Assembly: GCA_030584105.1 (NCBI GenBank)
Contig: CP129491.1
Location: forward strand, 1,798,001 to 1,862,000
Direction of reading: 5' to 3'
DNA from: UTCHB3 sp002050155
Lineage (GTDB): Bacteria > Bacteroidota > Ignavibacteria > Ignavibacteriales > Ignavibacteriaceae
DNA length: 64,000 nucleotides
In this document: positions 9,552 to 18,614 of the stretch, piece after piece
Layout: each line of letters opens with the position of its first letter
Position numbering within the stretch: the stretch's first letter is position 1
Notes under the pieces: generated by a model
Database searches by the model: none
What the model was told of the DNA's origin: nothing
Seen by the model: the letters and a program-made list of their open reading frames with translations, nothing else
Made by a program: the position numbers and the translations under genes

Positions 9552-12209
9552 ATGAGTGGAAAAATTTTCGCTGATTCAGCAAATATTGTTCAGGATCAGG
9601 CAAAGATCCTCTTTGACTATTATAAAAATGCAGCCGAAGCCATAGTCTCAGAAGAGGAAAGAATTGAAGCAGATATTAGAAGCTTGGAAAAAGATCTTGA
9701 AATCATTAAACCTCAGCATCAACAAAATTTGCTTCTTTCCAGGATCGGAATTGGTGCCGGCGCTCTGGGGTTGGTTCTCGGTGTACTTGGGGCAATTATC
9801 GCTGCAACCGTACTTCTCGTTTTGGGCATTATTATTTTAATCGGAGGGCTGGTTTTTGCGTTTCTTAAAAATAATGCAGCTAAAGAAAACCAACTTCAAC
9901 TGCAAAGAATTGAAAAAAAAATTCTTGAACAGAAAGAAAATCATAAAAATATCTTTCGAGACTATAAAGTAACAAAGCTTTGCGTTGGCTATGTACCCGT
10001 TGCTGAGCAGATACCCTACGAGAACAACTCTTTTATTGTCGATTTTACCAATCACGCCTCAGACTCAAAATTTAACCTCCAGATCCTGAACGATCCTAAT
10101 CTCTTCTCCGAAAAAATTGAAGAAATCCATCAATTGATTGAAGAAGCCCCTGTTGTGGAAACTGCCGAAGAGAGTGAAGAAATTGATACTACTGAGTACT
10201 CAACCTCTATTCAAAAAATTAATTACAACGACTATTCCGGCAAGTTGGATAGAAGTCTGCGCACTGCGTCATACTGCCTGTCTGATTTGAATGTTACAAC
10301 CGTAACTCTGCCCATTGTTATGCCGGAGAGCGAGCATGCCCGCTTCCTGAGGAGTTACGCCACTGACGAACCCGCCACTTCATACCGTTTGAAACCTTTT
10401 GATACGGAAAAACACAAGGAAGAGGTGGATCACTTCAAAGAGTTGAACGAACTGAAAAAATCGTTGGAAAAGCAATCGGTTTCTTTCGAAAATGTGCTGA
10501 AAAACCTGATGGGAAATGTTGCCGGATCTATTCAGGCTATCACCACTTTGAAGCTTGCTTCCACAAATAAATTGGTTGAGCAGTCAAACAGGCTTCTATT
10601 TAGGGTTCTGAAATCTGCTTATAACCATTATTCACCTCTGTTGGAAGCGGAAGAAATCGAACGAATTAAGAGCGAAACTTTCGACTTTTCCGATTCTGTC
10701 GAAAGTTATACCCCGTTTCAGCTGAAGCAAAGTTCGCGCGTGAAGTTTGATCCTATTAATGGGATTTGGGTTGCCGAAGACGGAAGCAAAACTTCGTTTC
10801 CGTTTGCTGTTCACCAAATTCACGAAGAGATTATTGCGCCCATCGTAAGTAATCTTATGCAGGAAAATCGTGTAGAACGGCTTAAAATTTACAACAACAT
10901 TAAAGACCAAAAAGTCAGCTATTTGAATAAATGGCACCAGGACACCGAAGATTTTTACGGGCGGAACAGGGCAGAAGCAAATAACCTCATAAATATAATG
11001 CGCGGGACTTTAAGCGAGTTTATTGCCGCACACAACACTTTAACCGCACTGCAGGCAACGGAAGGCTCGATGTCTGACAGCGGGTCGCTTGACGCAACAG
11101 TGGTTAAATCGCAATCAGACGGTGCCGAAGTGCTGGCTTCATTTGATATTAAATCGAAAGAGTTCCAGAAGGTGCAGAGTGATTTTGCCGATTATATGGA
11201 CCGGTTGAAAGAAGATATCGATCGCCGTGCCGAAAAATTTGAGTTTATCGAGTATTATGAAGCTTCTCTAAGAGACAGTTATACCAAAAATATGTCAATT
11301 GCTTCTGAAAATATCTTAAACTTAGATCAAAGGCGTAAATCTTTAGTGGCTTTCAACCCACTTTTTGCTGAATCTGCCGACCTTCCACCCGAACCAAAAA
11401 TTGAGGATATAACCGGAGAACATTTGGCGCTGAACTTAAAGAGTATTGCTAAAAATTCTTTGGAAGAACTGGAAAATTTAACTGTGCCGCCTCCAAATTT
11501 TGGAGTGAACCTTGGCGTTGATTATCCGAATGTTGCGCCGCCAAACGGCAGTGCGGGAATTACTTCGCCTGAATCAAGTGCTGCAGATGAAAAATCTTAT
11601 GCTTCGGGTCAAACCGACGGTGCACAGGGAGAGAGTGAGTTTTCAGACCAACAGGATATGTCTTCAGGAGAAAGCACCACCTTCGGGCAAGCCGGCATTT
11701 CAACGAGTGAGGGGACGCTTTCTGAGCAATCGGACATTCCGGCTGAAGATACCGGTTTTGAGCAAAGTGGGCAAAGTCCGCAAAGTACACTGGAACACCA
11801 AACCCAGGTGCCTGATTATCAAACCCCTGTGGTGGATGGTGATCAAGACTCCTTCGACACTGGTCAGGAATCCCTTGATGAAGATCAATCCTCAATGCCG
11901 GAGAACCAAAGCACATTTTATGATAATAAGGAAGGTGTCGGTCAATCTGAAGCTTCCGCTTATCAGGATAATGAAGAAGTGGACTTTAACGAATACGGAA
12001 AGATTGAGAACAGAGAGAATATGGAAGAAATATATGAAAGTGAAGATGAAGATGAAATTGACTCTATCCTGGCTGAACTGAGCCGCAACAACATTTATGC
12101 TGAAAAAACTTTTTATGAAGATGAAGATGGCACAGCATTGTTTGTAATTTCTGTTCCTGAAGAGTCTGTTGATAAGGCTGTTTCGATCATTGAAAACCTC
12201 AGAATTTAA
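9552..12209 (+). CDS. Large membrane-anchored coiled-coil protein with acidic low-complexity tail (unknown)
   Basis: An 885-residue protein I do not recognise. An N-terminal helical region (1-60) is followed by a hydrophobic hairpin at about 63-108 rich in Gly, Ala, Leu and Ile. Long charged helical stretches follow to about residue 640. Residues about 670-840 are a Ser/Gln/Glu/Asp-rich low-complexity region with recurring short motifs (EQS, FGQ, SMPENQS), and a compact C-terminal segment of about 50 residues ends the protein (FVISVPEESVDKAVSII). The architecture, a membrane hairpin plus long coiled coil, is shared by membrane-remodelling or scaffold proteins. It sits centrally in the operon. 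The plus-one frame over 11512-12081 is also open, an effect of the repetitive composition rather than a gene. Confidence 0.75.
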   Translation: MSGKIFADSANIVQDQAKILFDYYKNAAEAIVSEEERIEADIRSLEKDLEIIKPQHQQNLLLSRIGIGAGALGLVLGVLGAIIAATVLLVLGIIILIGGLVFAFLKNNAAKENQLQLQRIEKKILEQKENHKNIFRDYKVTKLCVGYVPVAEQIPYENNSFIVDFTNHASDSKFNLQILNDPNLFSEKIEEIHQLIEEAPVVETAEESEEIDTTEYSTSIQKINYNDYSGKLDRSLRTASYCLSDLNVTTVTLPIVMPESEHARFLRSYATDEPATSYRLKPFDTEKHKEEVDHFKELNELKKSLEKQSVSFENVLKNLMGNVAGSIQAITTLKLASTNKLVEQSNRLLFRVLKSAYNHYSPLLEAEEIERIKSETFDFSDSVESYTPFQLKQSSRVKFDPINGIWVAEDGSKTSFPFAVHQIHEEIIAPIVSNLMQENRVERLKIYNNIKDQKVSYLNKWHQDTEDFYGRNRAEANNLINIMRGTLSEFIAAHNTLTALQATEGSMSDSGSLDATVVKSQSDGAEVLASFDIKSKEFQKVQSDFADYMDRLKEDIDRRAEKFEFIEYYEASLRDSYTKNMSIASENILNLDQRRKSLVAFNPLFAESADLPPEPKIEDITGEHLALNLKSIAKNSLEELENLTVPPPNFGVNLGVDYPNVAPPNGSAGITSPESSAADEKSYASGQTDGAQGESEFSDQQDMSSGESTTFGQAGISTSEGTLSEQSDIPAEDTGFEQSGQSPQSTLEHQTQVPDYQTPVVDGDQDSFDTGQESLDEDQSSMPENQSTFYDNKEGVGQSEASAYQDNEEVDFNEYGKIENRENMEEIYESEDEDEIDSILAELSRNNIYAEKTFYEDEDGTALFVISVPEESVDKAVSIIENLRI

Positions 12210-12264
12210 ACAAAGGTTAACCCTCAATTTCATTAAACGATTTTAAAATTGGAAATTTTTACTT

Positions 12265-13197
12265 ATGAACTCTTATGACTTTCTTGTTGACACAAAACCG
12301 ATGGCGGAAAAAATCGAACAGGTTGGGCATCGTGTTTCGAAAGTTACCGATGCTGTTATTCACATGCAGACGACTGTTATTTCCGCTGAAGAAGCTGCAG
12401 CTGACAAAATCTGTAACGATGTTAACCGCGGTTTCTATTCCCTAATTCGCTCGCAAATCTCGCAAAAGATCGCTAAACTTGCCGCCGATGTTGAATCAAA
12501 AATGATTGAAATGCGGCAACAGTCCGATGCCGTTAGGGCGTTTCGCCTTCAAATGGAACGGGACTATAACATGATCGCCGCCCGCTACACGAAACTTTTC
12601 GATTCATTGAACAAGTCGTTGAGAATACGAATTTTTGAGCTTGACAAATACCCCATAATGTTTTCTAAAAACATTTCGGAATTGCTCCATAATAGGGTTA
12701 AAAGAAATGCAGCCACTGTGCCTATGAACCAAAGTGAGAGCGTCTCCGGTGGGCAGAGCATCGTCTCTTCCAAACTAAGGGCTAACGGGCACAGACTCAT
12801 CAACCGAATTAAAACTTTCGTAGCCGATTCTAATTTGCACACGAAACGAATTAAAAATGCACTTGGTTCTTACGCATCGAGAAACAGTTCAACGCTTTGG
12901 TTGCCATTTGCAGCTTCTGAATCTGTTTCACTTGATACGAATAAAGCACAGTTCAAACTTTTCTTCCCCCAATCTAATAGCCCCACATTTGACGGAGAAC
13001 TTACTAACCGCGTAACCGAAGCTTTCCATAATTCAACTAATTTTTTAGAGTGGGTAGAAATGGATGAGAAACAAAAATCTGAAGTAATGGCAACTTTTGA
13101 AGCGACTGTCTCATCTGCTGACATACCCGAAAAAGTAAAATTATTGATGAAAAAACTTCTTAACGATTCTAACCTTGCTACATTAGCTGGAGGTTAA
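12265..13197 (+). CDS. Coiled-coil protein, paralogue of the next gene (unknown)
   Basis: A 310-residue soluble, mostly helical protein. Residues about 48-140 align with about 100-195 of the downstream gene product: both carry G-F-[YF]-S-x-I-[RK]-S-x-I-S-Q-[KQ]-I-A, then RYTK[LI]F and RI-[FY]-[EA]-L. The two genes therefore arose by duplication. No enzymatic motif, signal peptide or membrane segment is visible. The gene ends with GGAGG five bases before the next start, with one base between stop and ATG, so the pair is translationally coupled and the products probably act together, perhaps as a hetero-oligomer. Confidence 0.75.
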   Translation: MNSYDFLVDTKPMAEKIEQVGHRVSKVTDAVIHMQTTVISAEEAAADKICNDVNRGFYSLIRSQISQKIAKLAADVESKMIEMRQQSDAVRAFRLQMERDYNMIAARYTKLFDSLNKSLRIRIFELDKYPIMFSKNISELLHNRVKRNAATVPMNQSESVSGGQSIVSSKLRANGHRLINRIKTFVADSNLHTKRIKNALGSYASRNSSTLWLPFAASESVSLDTNKAQFKLFFPQSNSPTFDGELTNRVTEAFHNSTNFLEWVEMDEKQKSEVMATFEATVSSADIPEKVKLLMKKLLNDSNLATLAGG

Positions 13198-13198
13198 T

Positions 13199-14311
13199 AT
13201 GAGTTATAGTGAGAAACATACCGTTACTGCTAACGCAATAATTGAATTTGAGTGGAGAGAATTAAAGTTATACGCAAAATTTAAAGGCCAGCGTGACTAC
13301 AAAGCCGTTGAAATTGAGAATTTAACTGATGAAAATAAAAAAATTGCAAATCTGGAACTTGAAATTCCGGTTGAAATTAATATTGAAGTAGATACCGAAC
13401 AATTCGATAAAAAAATCGACACAACAGTCAATCAAGTGAATACTCTTAATGACTCAATAATCGGTACTGCAGAAGCAGAAGAGATTTCAATCATAGAAAA
13501 TGCTGACAGGATTGCCACCACAGTCGTTAGTGGTTTCTTTTCTTACATTAAATCGGATATCAGTCAACAAATTGCAGAACTTCAAAGCAGTGTTGATGCA
13601 AAATTCGTTGAAATGATGAAGCAAAAAGAAAACGCCTTAAGCAAAGTTGAGCAAATGCGGGAAGATTTTCAAAGAATTACCTCACGCTACACAAAAATTT
13701 TCAGCGAGTTGGATAAGGAACTTTCCAACAGAATTTATGCCTTGGAAGCCGACAGCCTAAAACTGAAAAAACTGCTTACGGAAATTGTTGAATATCAGAA
13801 ACTGAACAAATCCCTTGCCACTTCAACCGTAACAAACCGGGAGGAAGCTTTAACTCAATCAAAACTTTATGCTTCTAAGCTTAAGGTCGATACTTATAAT
13901 TTCGTAACAAGGGCACAGGGCATTTTAGCTTCATACAAAATCCTTGGGCGTTCACTTGATTCAATTTTGCAAAGCGTTCAAATTGATGAACCGAAACAAC
14001 TTCTGTTACCGGTAATCTTTCGCGAAGCGCAAATGAATGCGGAAGTATCGGTGATGAACAGCTATGTCAGTGCCGAAACCCCGAAATCTAATGCAACTGC
14101 AGACTTCAAAGCAACTCTCGAGCAACATTTCACCAAAGCGCCGCCTCTCTTAGCTCCGGTTTCTCAAATTCAGCGGCAACAAATCGAAAGATTCTTCAAT
14201 GAAGAAATTGAACGCTCTATGGAAAAACAGGACGAACACTCGAAGAGAGTTCTCGATAAAATATTCAGTCTGTGGGAAAATAACAACGATTTTTTAACTA
14301 ATTTAAGTTGA
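13199..14311 (+). CDS. Coiled-coil protein with extra N-terminal domain, paralogue of the previous gene (unknown)
   Basis: A 370-residue protein. Residues 1 to about 65 are a beta-rich extension (ANAIIEFEWRELKLYAKFKG, then EIPVEINIEV) absent from the paralogue. The shared helical core follows at about 100-195, and then a second helical half. No known family is recognised and no membrane segment is seen. Start choice is firm: the strong GGAGG ribosome-binding site lies just upstream, inside the end of the previous gene. The stop lies five bases before the ATG of the bactofilin-like gene. Confidence 0.75.
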   Translation: MSYSEKHTVTANAIIEFEWRELKLYAKFKGQRDYKAVEIENLTDENKKIANLELEIPVEINIEVDTEQFDKKIDTTVNQVNTLNDSIIGTAEAEEISIIENADRIATTVVSGFFSYIKSDISQQIAELQSSVDAKFVEMMKQKENALSKVEQMREDFQRITSRYTKIFSELDKELSNRIYALEADSLKLKKLLTEIVEYQKLNKSLATSTVTNREEALTQSKLYASKLKVDTYNFVTRAQGILASYKILGRSLDSILQSVQIDEPKQLLLPVIFREAQMNAEVSVMNSYVSAETPKSNATADFKATLEQHFTKAPPLLAPVSQIQRQQIERFFNEEIERSMEKQDEHSKRVLDKIFSLWENNNDFLTNLS

Positions 14312-14316
14312 CTAAA

Positions 14317-15291
14317 ATGGAAGAATTAAAAGAATTTAGACTAAATGACAACAGAATTTTACTGAACAACAACCGGGTGAAAAGCAGCATTTTGCCGAAA
14401 GTTACTTCTGAAATTCACCGCGATGTTATCGTTCAGGGTAACACAATTGTGGAAGGCGCTATTTTTGCGCAAAACCTTCAAGTACAAAACGGGCCCCTTG
14501 AAGTGCAGGGTGCGGTTTTCACAAACTTAGAGCTTTTTATTAACACTGAAGCACAGGGAGACATCACTTTCAGGAAAGCCGTTGGTTCTGCTGATTCTGT
14601 TGTTTCTTATTCACCTAACAGCAGAGTTATTTTTCAGAGTGATATTAATGCAAAAAAGATTAAATTGCGTAATGCTTTTGTGGCAGGAAATCTTTTCGCT
14701 GATACTATCGAGCTTGAAGATTGCATTGTGATCGGAGGAGCTTTTGCTACCGATAACTTAGATGTTACAAATTGCATTCTCGGAACTTTTAATTCTTCAT
14801 CACTTCGTGTGGCGAAAACTTTGTATCTGTTGCTTCCGAGTGCTTTTTCAGTGGAACCTTCGGTGATTATCCCAGGAACTGAGATTTTTAACCTGGCACT
14901 TGCCGATCTTGGCGCTCTGTACAAAGGTGAAGCGGAAACTGAAACTTCAGGTAAAATTCCGATGGATTTTAAAAATGAAGAAATGAAAAGTGTACTGGCT
15001 TCTGAAGACGATAACAGAGTTGTCAGAAGTTATTCCGTGGTCGGAAAAGTGCTGGCTGCCGACCTTTTGGATACCGATAAACTGAATAACCATTTCCTGA
15101 TTACTGCTGCAGGGCTTGGAAACCAACTGCTGAAAACTTATGATTTGGGAATGGATTCGAATAATAATCCGATTGTATTGACAATCGAAAAAATTGCTGA
15201 TTTCTTCTTCAATATTATAAATGGAAAAATTTCCGTAAAAACTATCGAGGGGAATTTTTCAATCAGCGACCTGGTTAAAAATTTCGTTTGA
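14317..15291 (+). CDS. Bactofilin-like beta-helix protein
   Basis: A protein of 324 residues when begun at the ATG of 14317; a TTG at 14308 that overlaps the upstream stop is the alternative. Residues about 30-200 contain regularly spaced short strands with turns (DVIVQGNTIVEGAIFAQNLQV, GDITF, GNLFADTIEL, GGAFATDNLDV). This is the repeat pattern of bactofilins and related polymer-forming right-handed beta-helices. The C-terminal 120 residues are a separate mixed domain. Bactofilins self-assemble into membrane-associated filaments without nucleotide, so this product is a candidate scaffold for the operon. The family call rests on pattern, not on a named signature. Confidence 0.65.
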   Translation: MEELKEFRLNDNRILLNNNRVKSSILPKVTSEIHRDVIVQGNTIVEGAIFAQNLQVQNGPLEVQGAVFTNLELFINTEAQGDITFRKAVGSADSVVSYSPNSRVIFQSDINAKKIKLRNAFVAGNLFADTIELEDCIVIGGAFATDNLDVTNCILGTFNSSSLRVAKTLYLLLPSAFSVEPSVIIPGTEIFNLALADLGALYKGEAETETSGKIPMDFKNEEMKSVLASEDDNRVVRSYSVVGKVLAADLLDTDKLNNHFLITAAGLGNQLLKTYDLGMDSNNNPIVLTIEKIADFFFNIINGKISVKTIEGNFSISDLVKNFV

Positions 15292-15340
15292 TTTTAGTTA
15301 TTGAACAACTTCGTTGTTTTAGAAAACAGAAGGAGATTGA

Positions 15341-16057
15341 ATGCCGATAATTAAACACTGCAAAAATTGTCAAACAAAACTTTCACCTGATGCAACCGTT
15401 TGTCCAAATTGTGGTAAGGTGCAAAATGTTTCCACCTCAGTTCCGTCAAAATCTGAGTCACCAGTTTCAACCCGTTTAATAAATCCTGATGAACCTGCAC
15501 AGCAAACATTTGTAAATGAGCAGCAAACACTGCCGCCGTTCTCATCTCCACCGGTGGAAAACACGATCTTATTAACACCGGAGCCGTTAAAACAGGAGTT
15601 TGTTGCTCCTCCGTTGTCTGATAATTCAAAAAAAACTACCGATCAGGTATTTGCCGCAGGGATAAGTGATTCCTTTCTTAGCTCGTTAAATGCACTTGCA
15701 ACGGCACTTGTAAACGGCGGAAGCGTAGAAAGAGAAGTAGAAATCAGAAAAGCCCTGAACTTTGTTAAAGAATATCCGTCTCCGGATGATTCAGCAGCAG
15801 TTATGAGTGAAATGGTTCGCTTTTATGTGAAATTCAGAACAGTGCTTAAAGGAAGTGAGCGGTGGGCTATTCTGAAATATTTAAGTTTTGCTGCAATGAA
15901 CCTTAGACAAAAATTTCCGCAGCACGAAAATATTAATATGGTTACGGATTCTGTTCTGAGGCTGAAAAATGATATTCTTTTCACCTATTTTTCCTTTGCA
16001 GGAGCAGCTTTTATAATTCTGGCTCTCGTTATTTTTAACCTGGTGAATTTTCGCTGA
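15341..16057 (+). CDS. Tail-anchored zinc-ribbon protein (unknown)
   Basis: A 238-residue protein. An N-terminal zinc ribbon (CKNC...CPNC, residues 7-25) is followed by a Ser/Pro/Gln-rich linker (about 30-100), a helical domain (about 105-205) and one C-terminal membrane helix (about 213-236, YFSFAGAAFIILALVIFNLV). The architecture matches a tail-anchored cytoplasmic protein. A good Shine-Dalgarno (AGGAG at 15331-15335) fixes the start. It is the last gene of the operon and, like the first gene, carries zinc ribbons, hinting at a common binding partner. A terminator follows at 16231. Confidence 0.75.
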   Translation: MPIIKHCKNCQTKLSPDATVCPNCGKVQNVSTSVPSKSESPVSTRLINPDEPAQQTFVNEQQTLPPFSSPPVENTILLTPEPLKQEFVAPPLSDNSKKTTDQVFAAGISDSFLSSLNALATALVNGGSVEREVEIRKALNFVKEYPSPDDSAAVMSEMVRFYVKFRTVLKGSERWAILKYLSFAAMNLRQKFPQHENINMVTDSVLRLKNDILFTYFSFAGAAFIILALVIFNLVNFR

Positions 16058-16133
16058 AAATTAAACAAAAGCAACACTGAAATAGGCGCGGTGTTTACTC
16101 GTTGTTTTTAGTCCCGTGAATTTTCGCTGAAAA
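16025..16133 (+). repeat. 73-bp tandem duplication of the 3' end of the zinc-ribbon gene
   Basis: The 36 bases at 16025-16060, which encode the last ten residues and the stop of the gene, recur at 16098-16133 with six mismatches. The downstream copy still reads VNFR-stop. The period is 73 bp. Confidence 0.8.
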
Positions 16134-16230
16134 CTGTTAAAATAATGATGAAAACCGGGTAGGAAAAGCCGGTGAAAAAATCAGGTGGAAAATCAGCAAG
16201 ATAAAAATTTAGAAAAGTGAAAAATCTTGT

Positions 16231-16285
16231 GAACTACAGAGCAAAGCACTTCTTTTGAAAGTACTGTACTCTGTAGTTCTTTTTT
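16231..16285 (+). terminator. Terminator of the SPFH operon
   Basis: A perfect 11-bp stem (16231-16241 with 16269-16279, GAACTACAGAG) closes a 27-base loop that may pair further, followed by six T. It lies about 170 bases after the last operon gene and separates the operon from the minus-strand genes beyond. Confidence 0.8.
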
Positions 16286-16309
16286 CATGCAGTTTGTAGC
16301 GTTTTTTAT

Positions 16310-16349
16310 ATTGCTTATAACCGGCGTTTTTTGTGCCGTTTATAGCAAT
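16310..16349. other. Imperfect inverted repeat
   Basis: ATTGCTTATAACCGGC and GCCGTTTATAGCAAT pair imperfectly around a T-rich loop. It lies just past the 3' end of the minus-strand gene at 16368, so it may help end that transcript, although no T run follows on the minus strand. Confidence 0.4.
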
Positions 16350-16367
16350 GGAATTTTAAAAAACTAA

Positions 16368-16751
16368 CTATCTGAAGTTTGTTGTGGTAAAATCCAGGTT
16401 TGGTTTAATCGTTCTGAAGTTTGTTGTGGTAAAACTCAAGTCCGGTTTACTTGTCCTGAACTTTATTCTCTCGTTAAAAACGGTTTTTGAGTGTTGTAAG
16501 TCTTGAGGCTCTACTTCATCTTTTGGGTACAAAATCCAGCCGTCTTCAACATAATTCGCATATGGTTCTTCCTGAACACCGGAGAAAGCAAGTCTTGGGT
16601 TTGTTCGTCTTGCTGCCCTAAGTTCAGCGGAGTGATTTTCTGTCCGCATAATTTTTTGGAGTTTCCTTTTGCTGTTTAAACTGAGAAGCAGGATGGAGAT
16701 AAGGATTGCTGCACCAAAAATACCAACGATAGTTATAAGATTAATGAACAT
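16368..16751 (-). CDS. Small membrane protein with C-terminal 14-residue repeats (hypothetical)
   Basis: A 127-residue protein with one N-terminal membrane helix (about 3-26, INLITIVGIFGAAILISILLL), a basic cytoplasmic stretch and a tail ending in two copies of a 14-residue repeat (FRTSKPDLSFTTTN, FRTIKPNLDFTTTN, then FR-stop). The repeats correspond to a 42-bp tandem DNA repeat at 16371-16461 that includes the end of the gene. I recognise no family. The start is the only ATG before the helix; no Shine-Dalgarno is evident. Whether this is translated is less certain than for its neighbours, but a membrane helix followed by basic residues supports it. Confidence 0.55.
   Translation of the reverse strand: MFINLITIVGIFGAAILISILLLSLNSKRKLQKIMRTENHSAELRAARRTNPRLAFSGVQEEPYANYVEDGWILYPKDEVEPQDLQHSKTVFNERIKFRTSKPDLSFTTTNFRTIKPNLDFTTTNFR
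16371..16461 (-). repeat. 42-bp tandem repeat inside the end of the small membrane protein gene
   Basis: TCTGAAGTTTGTTGTGGTAA begins at 16371 and again at 16413, and a third diverged copy begins near 16455. The period is 42 bp, a multiple of three, so it extends the reading frame. Confidence 0.85.
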
Positions 16752-17144
16752 CGCAATAATAACAATTTATTGAACAAAAAACATTGCCGAAAATCCCTAC
16801 ATCTTCACTTGCAATATACAACCGATCAGAACTCATCAATTGTGCCCTGTAGCACATTTGTGAGGGAACTCACATAAGATCAGGCTTAGCAATCCCTCAA
16901 TGTGCATAAAAGCCCACTCTTTTGTGCACTGACCGAGCTTTAGTTTCTATTTAACAAATAGAAGAAACTACTACAAACCAAATGAATAGCCCGAGTTTTT
17001 CGGAACTGACGGTAATCTTAGTTTATTTCAGTCGAACAAAAAATATCCTAAAGGTTCATCTTTCCCGGAACTGACTTAAAACCCCAACTTATCTGTCCCA
17101 TATCACAACTAAGCCCGCCAATAAATGAATTATTTTTAGATCTA
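16752..17144. other. Intergenic region, nothing recognised
   Basis: No gene, RNA or terminator is seen in these 393 bases. A short CGGAACTGAC motif occurs twice (near 17000 and 17070). The region separates the small membrane protein from the terminase pair. Confidence 0.4.
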
Positions 17145-18614
17145 TTATAGAACAAAATCACCGTAATCAACCGTTCCATTTCTGGCAGTAATTTCATTCT
17201 TTTTCGAATTTCCCGGTTTAAAAAGTGCCATTAAGCCATATCTTTGTTCGTCCAACGCGTGGTCAGACACAGAGGGATCGTTTCCTTTTCCGGAAATATC
17301 TTCAGGGTCGCGACTGTCATAAGTTGCTGCCGACATTTCATTCAGCAGAGGTTCGTTCAACCCTTTGAAAATAAAATAGCGCGGCGGTTTTCCTTCCGTC
17401 GGAAAAAGGCTTTTCCACGCCCACCAGCCCGCTTTTCTGGAAGTGTAGCCCGGGGTTAAGTAGATACCTGTTGAAGCGAAAACATCCGCAAATGTATTAT
17501 CGTGTGAAACAACGGAAAACCTCTCTTTTTTGGCAAAGGCATCGGTACCCGAAACCACCAACGACGGTTTTCTGCCGTTCAGCAATCCGGTTATTAACGG
17601 GTCTTCGGTAAGAAGTGCTGAAATGGCGCGGGCGTGTTCTTCGGGTGTTTTCTCTTTTTCGTAGTATGTGAAAACCCGGTAGAAATTGCCGTCGTGATCC
17701 CGTGCTGTAACCCCAAAAGAACAAGGGGATCTGAAACCGGGATCAACACTTCCAACAATTGACCACGATTCGGGAATCTCAAACGGCTCAATTACCTGCT
17801 GTTTTTTGTCGAAATTCTTGAAAAACATTCCGCCGAACACTTCCCAGTCGCCAAAAAGATAAGCCTTTCGCAGCTCTTCAGGCAACGACGAAAGGTTCGC
17901 TGCGTAAGTTGAGTTTTCCAAACAATAGGTGCGGCGCTGCTCCTCGTTCCACTCGTGGTAATAGGTGTAGGGGGTAATGCCGTCTTTTTTAAGGCTGCTC
18001 ATCGACCAAAAAATGTTGTCCCACAGGTGAGACTGTATAAAAAAATATTGCTTTGGATCTTCGTTTGGCAGGAAGTTTCGGTCGATAAACAGCCTTTTAA
18101 GCCAAGCGTGGGAGACACCTCCCGGGTTCATTGTGAGTATCATTTTGGGTATAAAACCCGGTTTAACGCTCCTGTTTGAGGTTTTCAGAAATTGTATCTG
18201 CCCCGGCGTACAATGGGTTGCTTCATCAATAAATATAAGATCAAACTCAAACCCTTGAAATGTGTAAATGTCACTTTCGCTGTCTGCGTAACCGAACTGA
18301 ATGAGTGGCGCACCCGTTGGTGAATACAAAATTTTTTCAGATTTGTTGAAATTTTCCATCAAACCGGCGTGGTTTTCATACAACGGCAGTATATGATTTT
18401 TCAACAACTCTTTCGAGTATCTCCTGAAAATTAACGATTTCAAGCCATATTTTGGTTCTAACCCCAACAACAGAGCGATCTCTCTGATAGCATAACTTTT
18501 TGCGCCTCCTCTTGCTCCTCCGTAGCCGATCCAGGAATATTTTCCGTTTGCAATCAGCTTTTTCAATTGAAGTTGTTTTGGCAAAAGCGAGATTTTTTCC
18601 GTCCGCCTGTTCAT
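17145..18614 (-). CDS. Phage terminase large subunit
   Basis: A DNA-packaging motor of tailed phages, 489 residues, complete. The ATPase half has Walker A GGARGGAKS at residues 32-40 and Walker B LIFIDEATH near 130, with the coupling motif MNPGG after it. The nuclease half has the first metal Asp in VGSVDPGF near 290 and a C-terminal acidic site in VSDHALDEQRYG. All catalytic elements look intact. The start overlaps the stop of the presumed small subunit by four bases (ATGA), the usual small-large terminase order. No portal, capsid or tail gene lies in the flanking 7 kb on either side, so this is either an isolated remnant or a pair maintained for another purpose. Confidence 0.9.
   Translation of the reverse strand: MNRRTEKISLLPKQLQLKKLIANGKYSWIGYGGARGGAKSYAIREIALLLGLEPKYGLKSLIFRRYSKELLKNHILPLYENHAGLMENFNKSEKILYSPTGAPLIQFGYADSESDIYTFQGFEFDLIFIDEATHCTPGQIQFLKTSNRSVKPGFIPKMILTMNPGGVSHAWLKRLFIDRNFLPNEDPKQYFFIQSHLWDNIFWSMSSLKKDGITPYTYYHEWNEEQRRTYCLENSTYAANLSSLPEELRKAYLFGDWEVFGGMFFKNFDKKQQVIEPFEIPESWSIVGSVDPGFRSPCSFGVTARDHDGNFYRVFTYYEKEKTPEEHARAISALLTEDPLITGLLNGRKPSLVVSGTDAFAKKERFSVVSHDNTFADVFASTGIYLTPGYTSRKAGWWAWKSLFPTEGKPPRYFIFKGLNEPLLNEMSAATYDSRDPEDISGKGNDPSVSDHALDEQRYGLMALFKPGNSKKNEITARNGTVDYGDFVL

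Noticed and set aside
11512..12081. 189-codon second frame in the 885-residue protein gene
   Set aside because: Results from the repetitive Ser/Gln/Glu-rich composition; the main frame is continuous across it and has the better start context.
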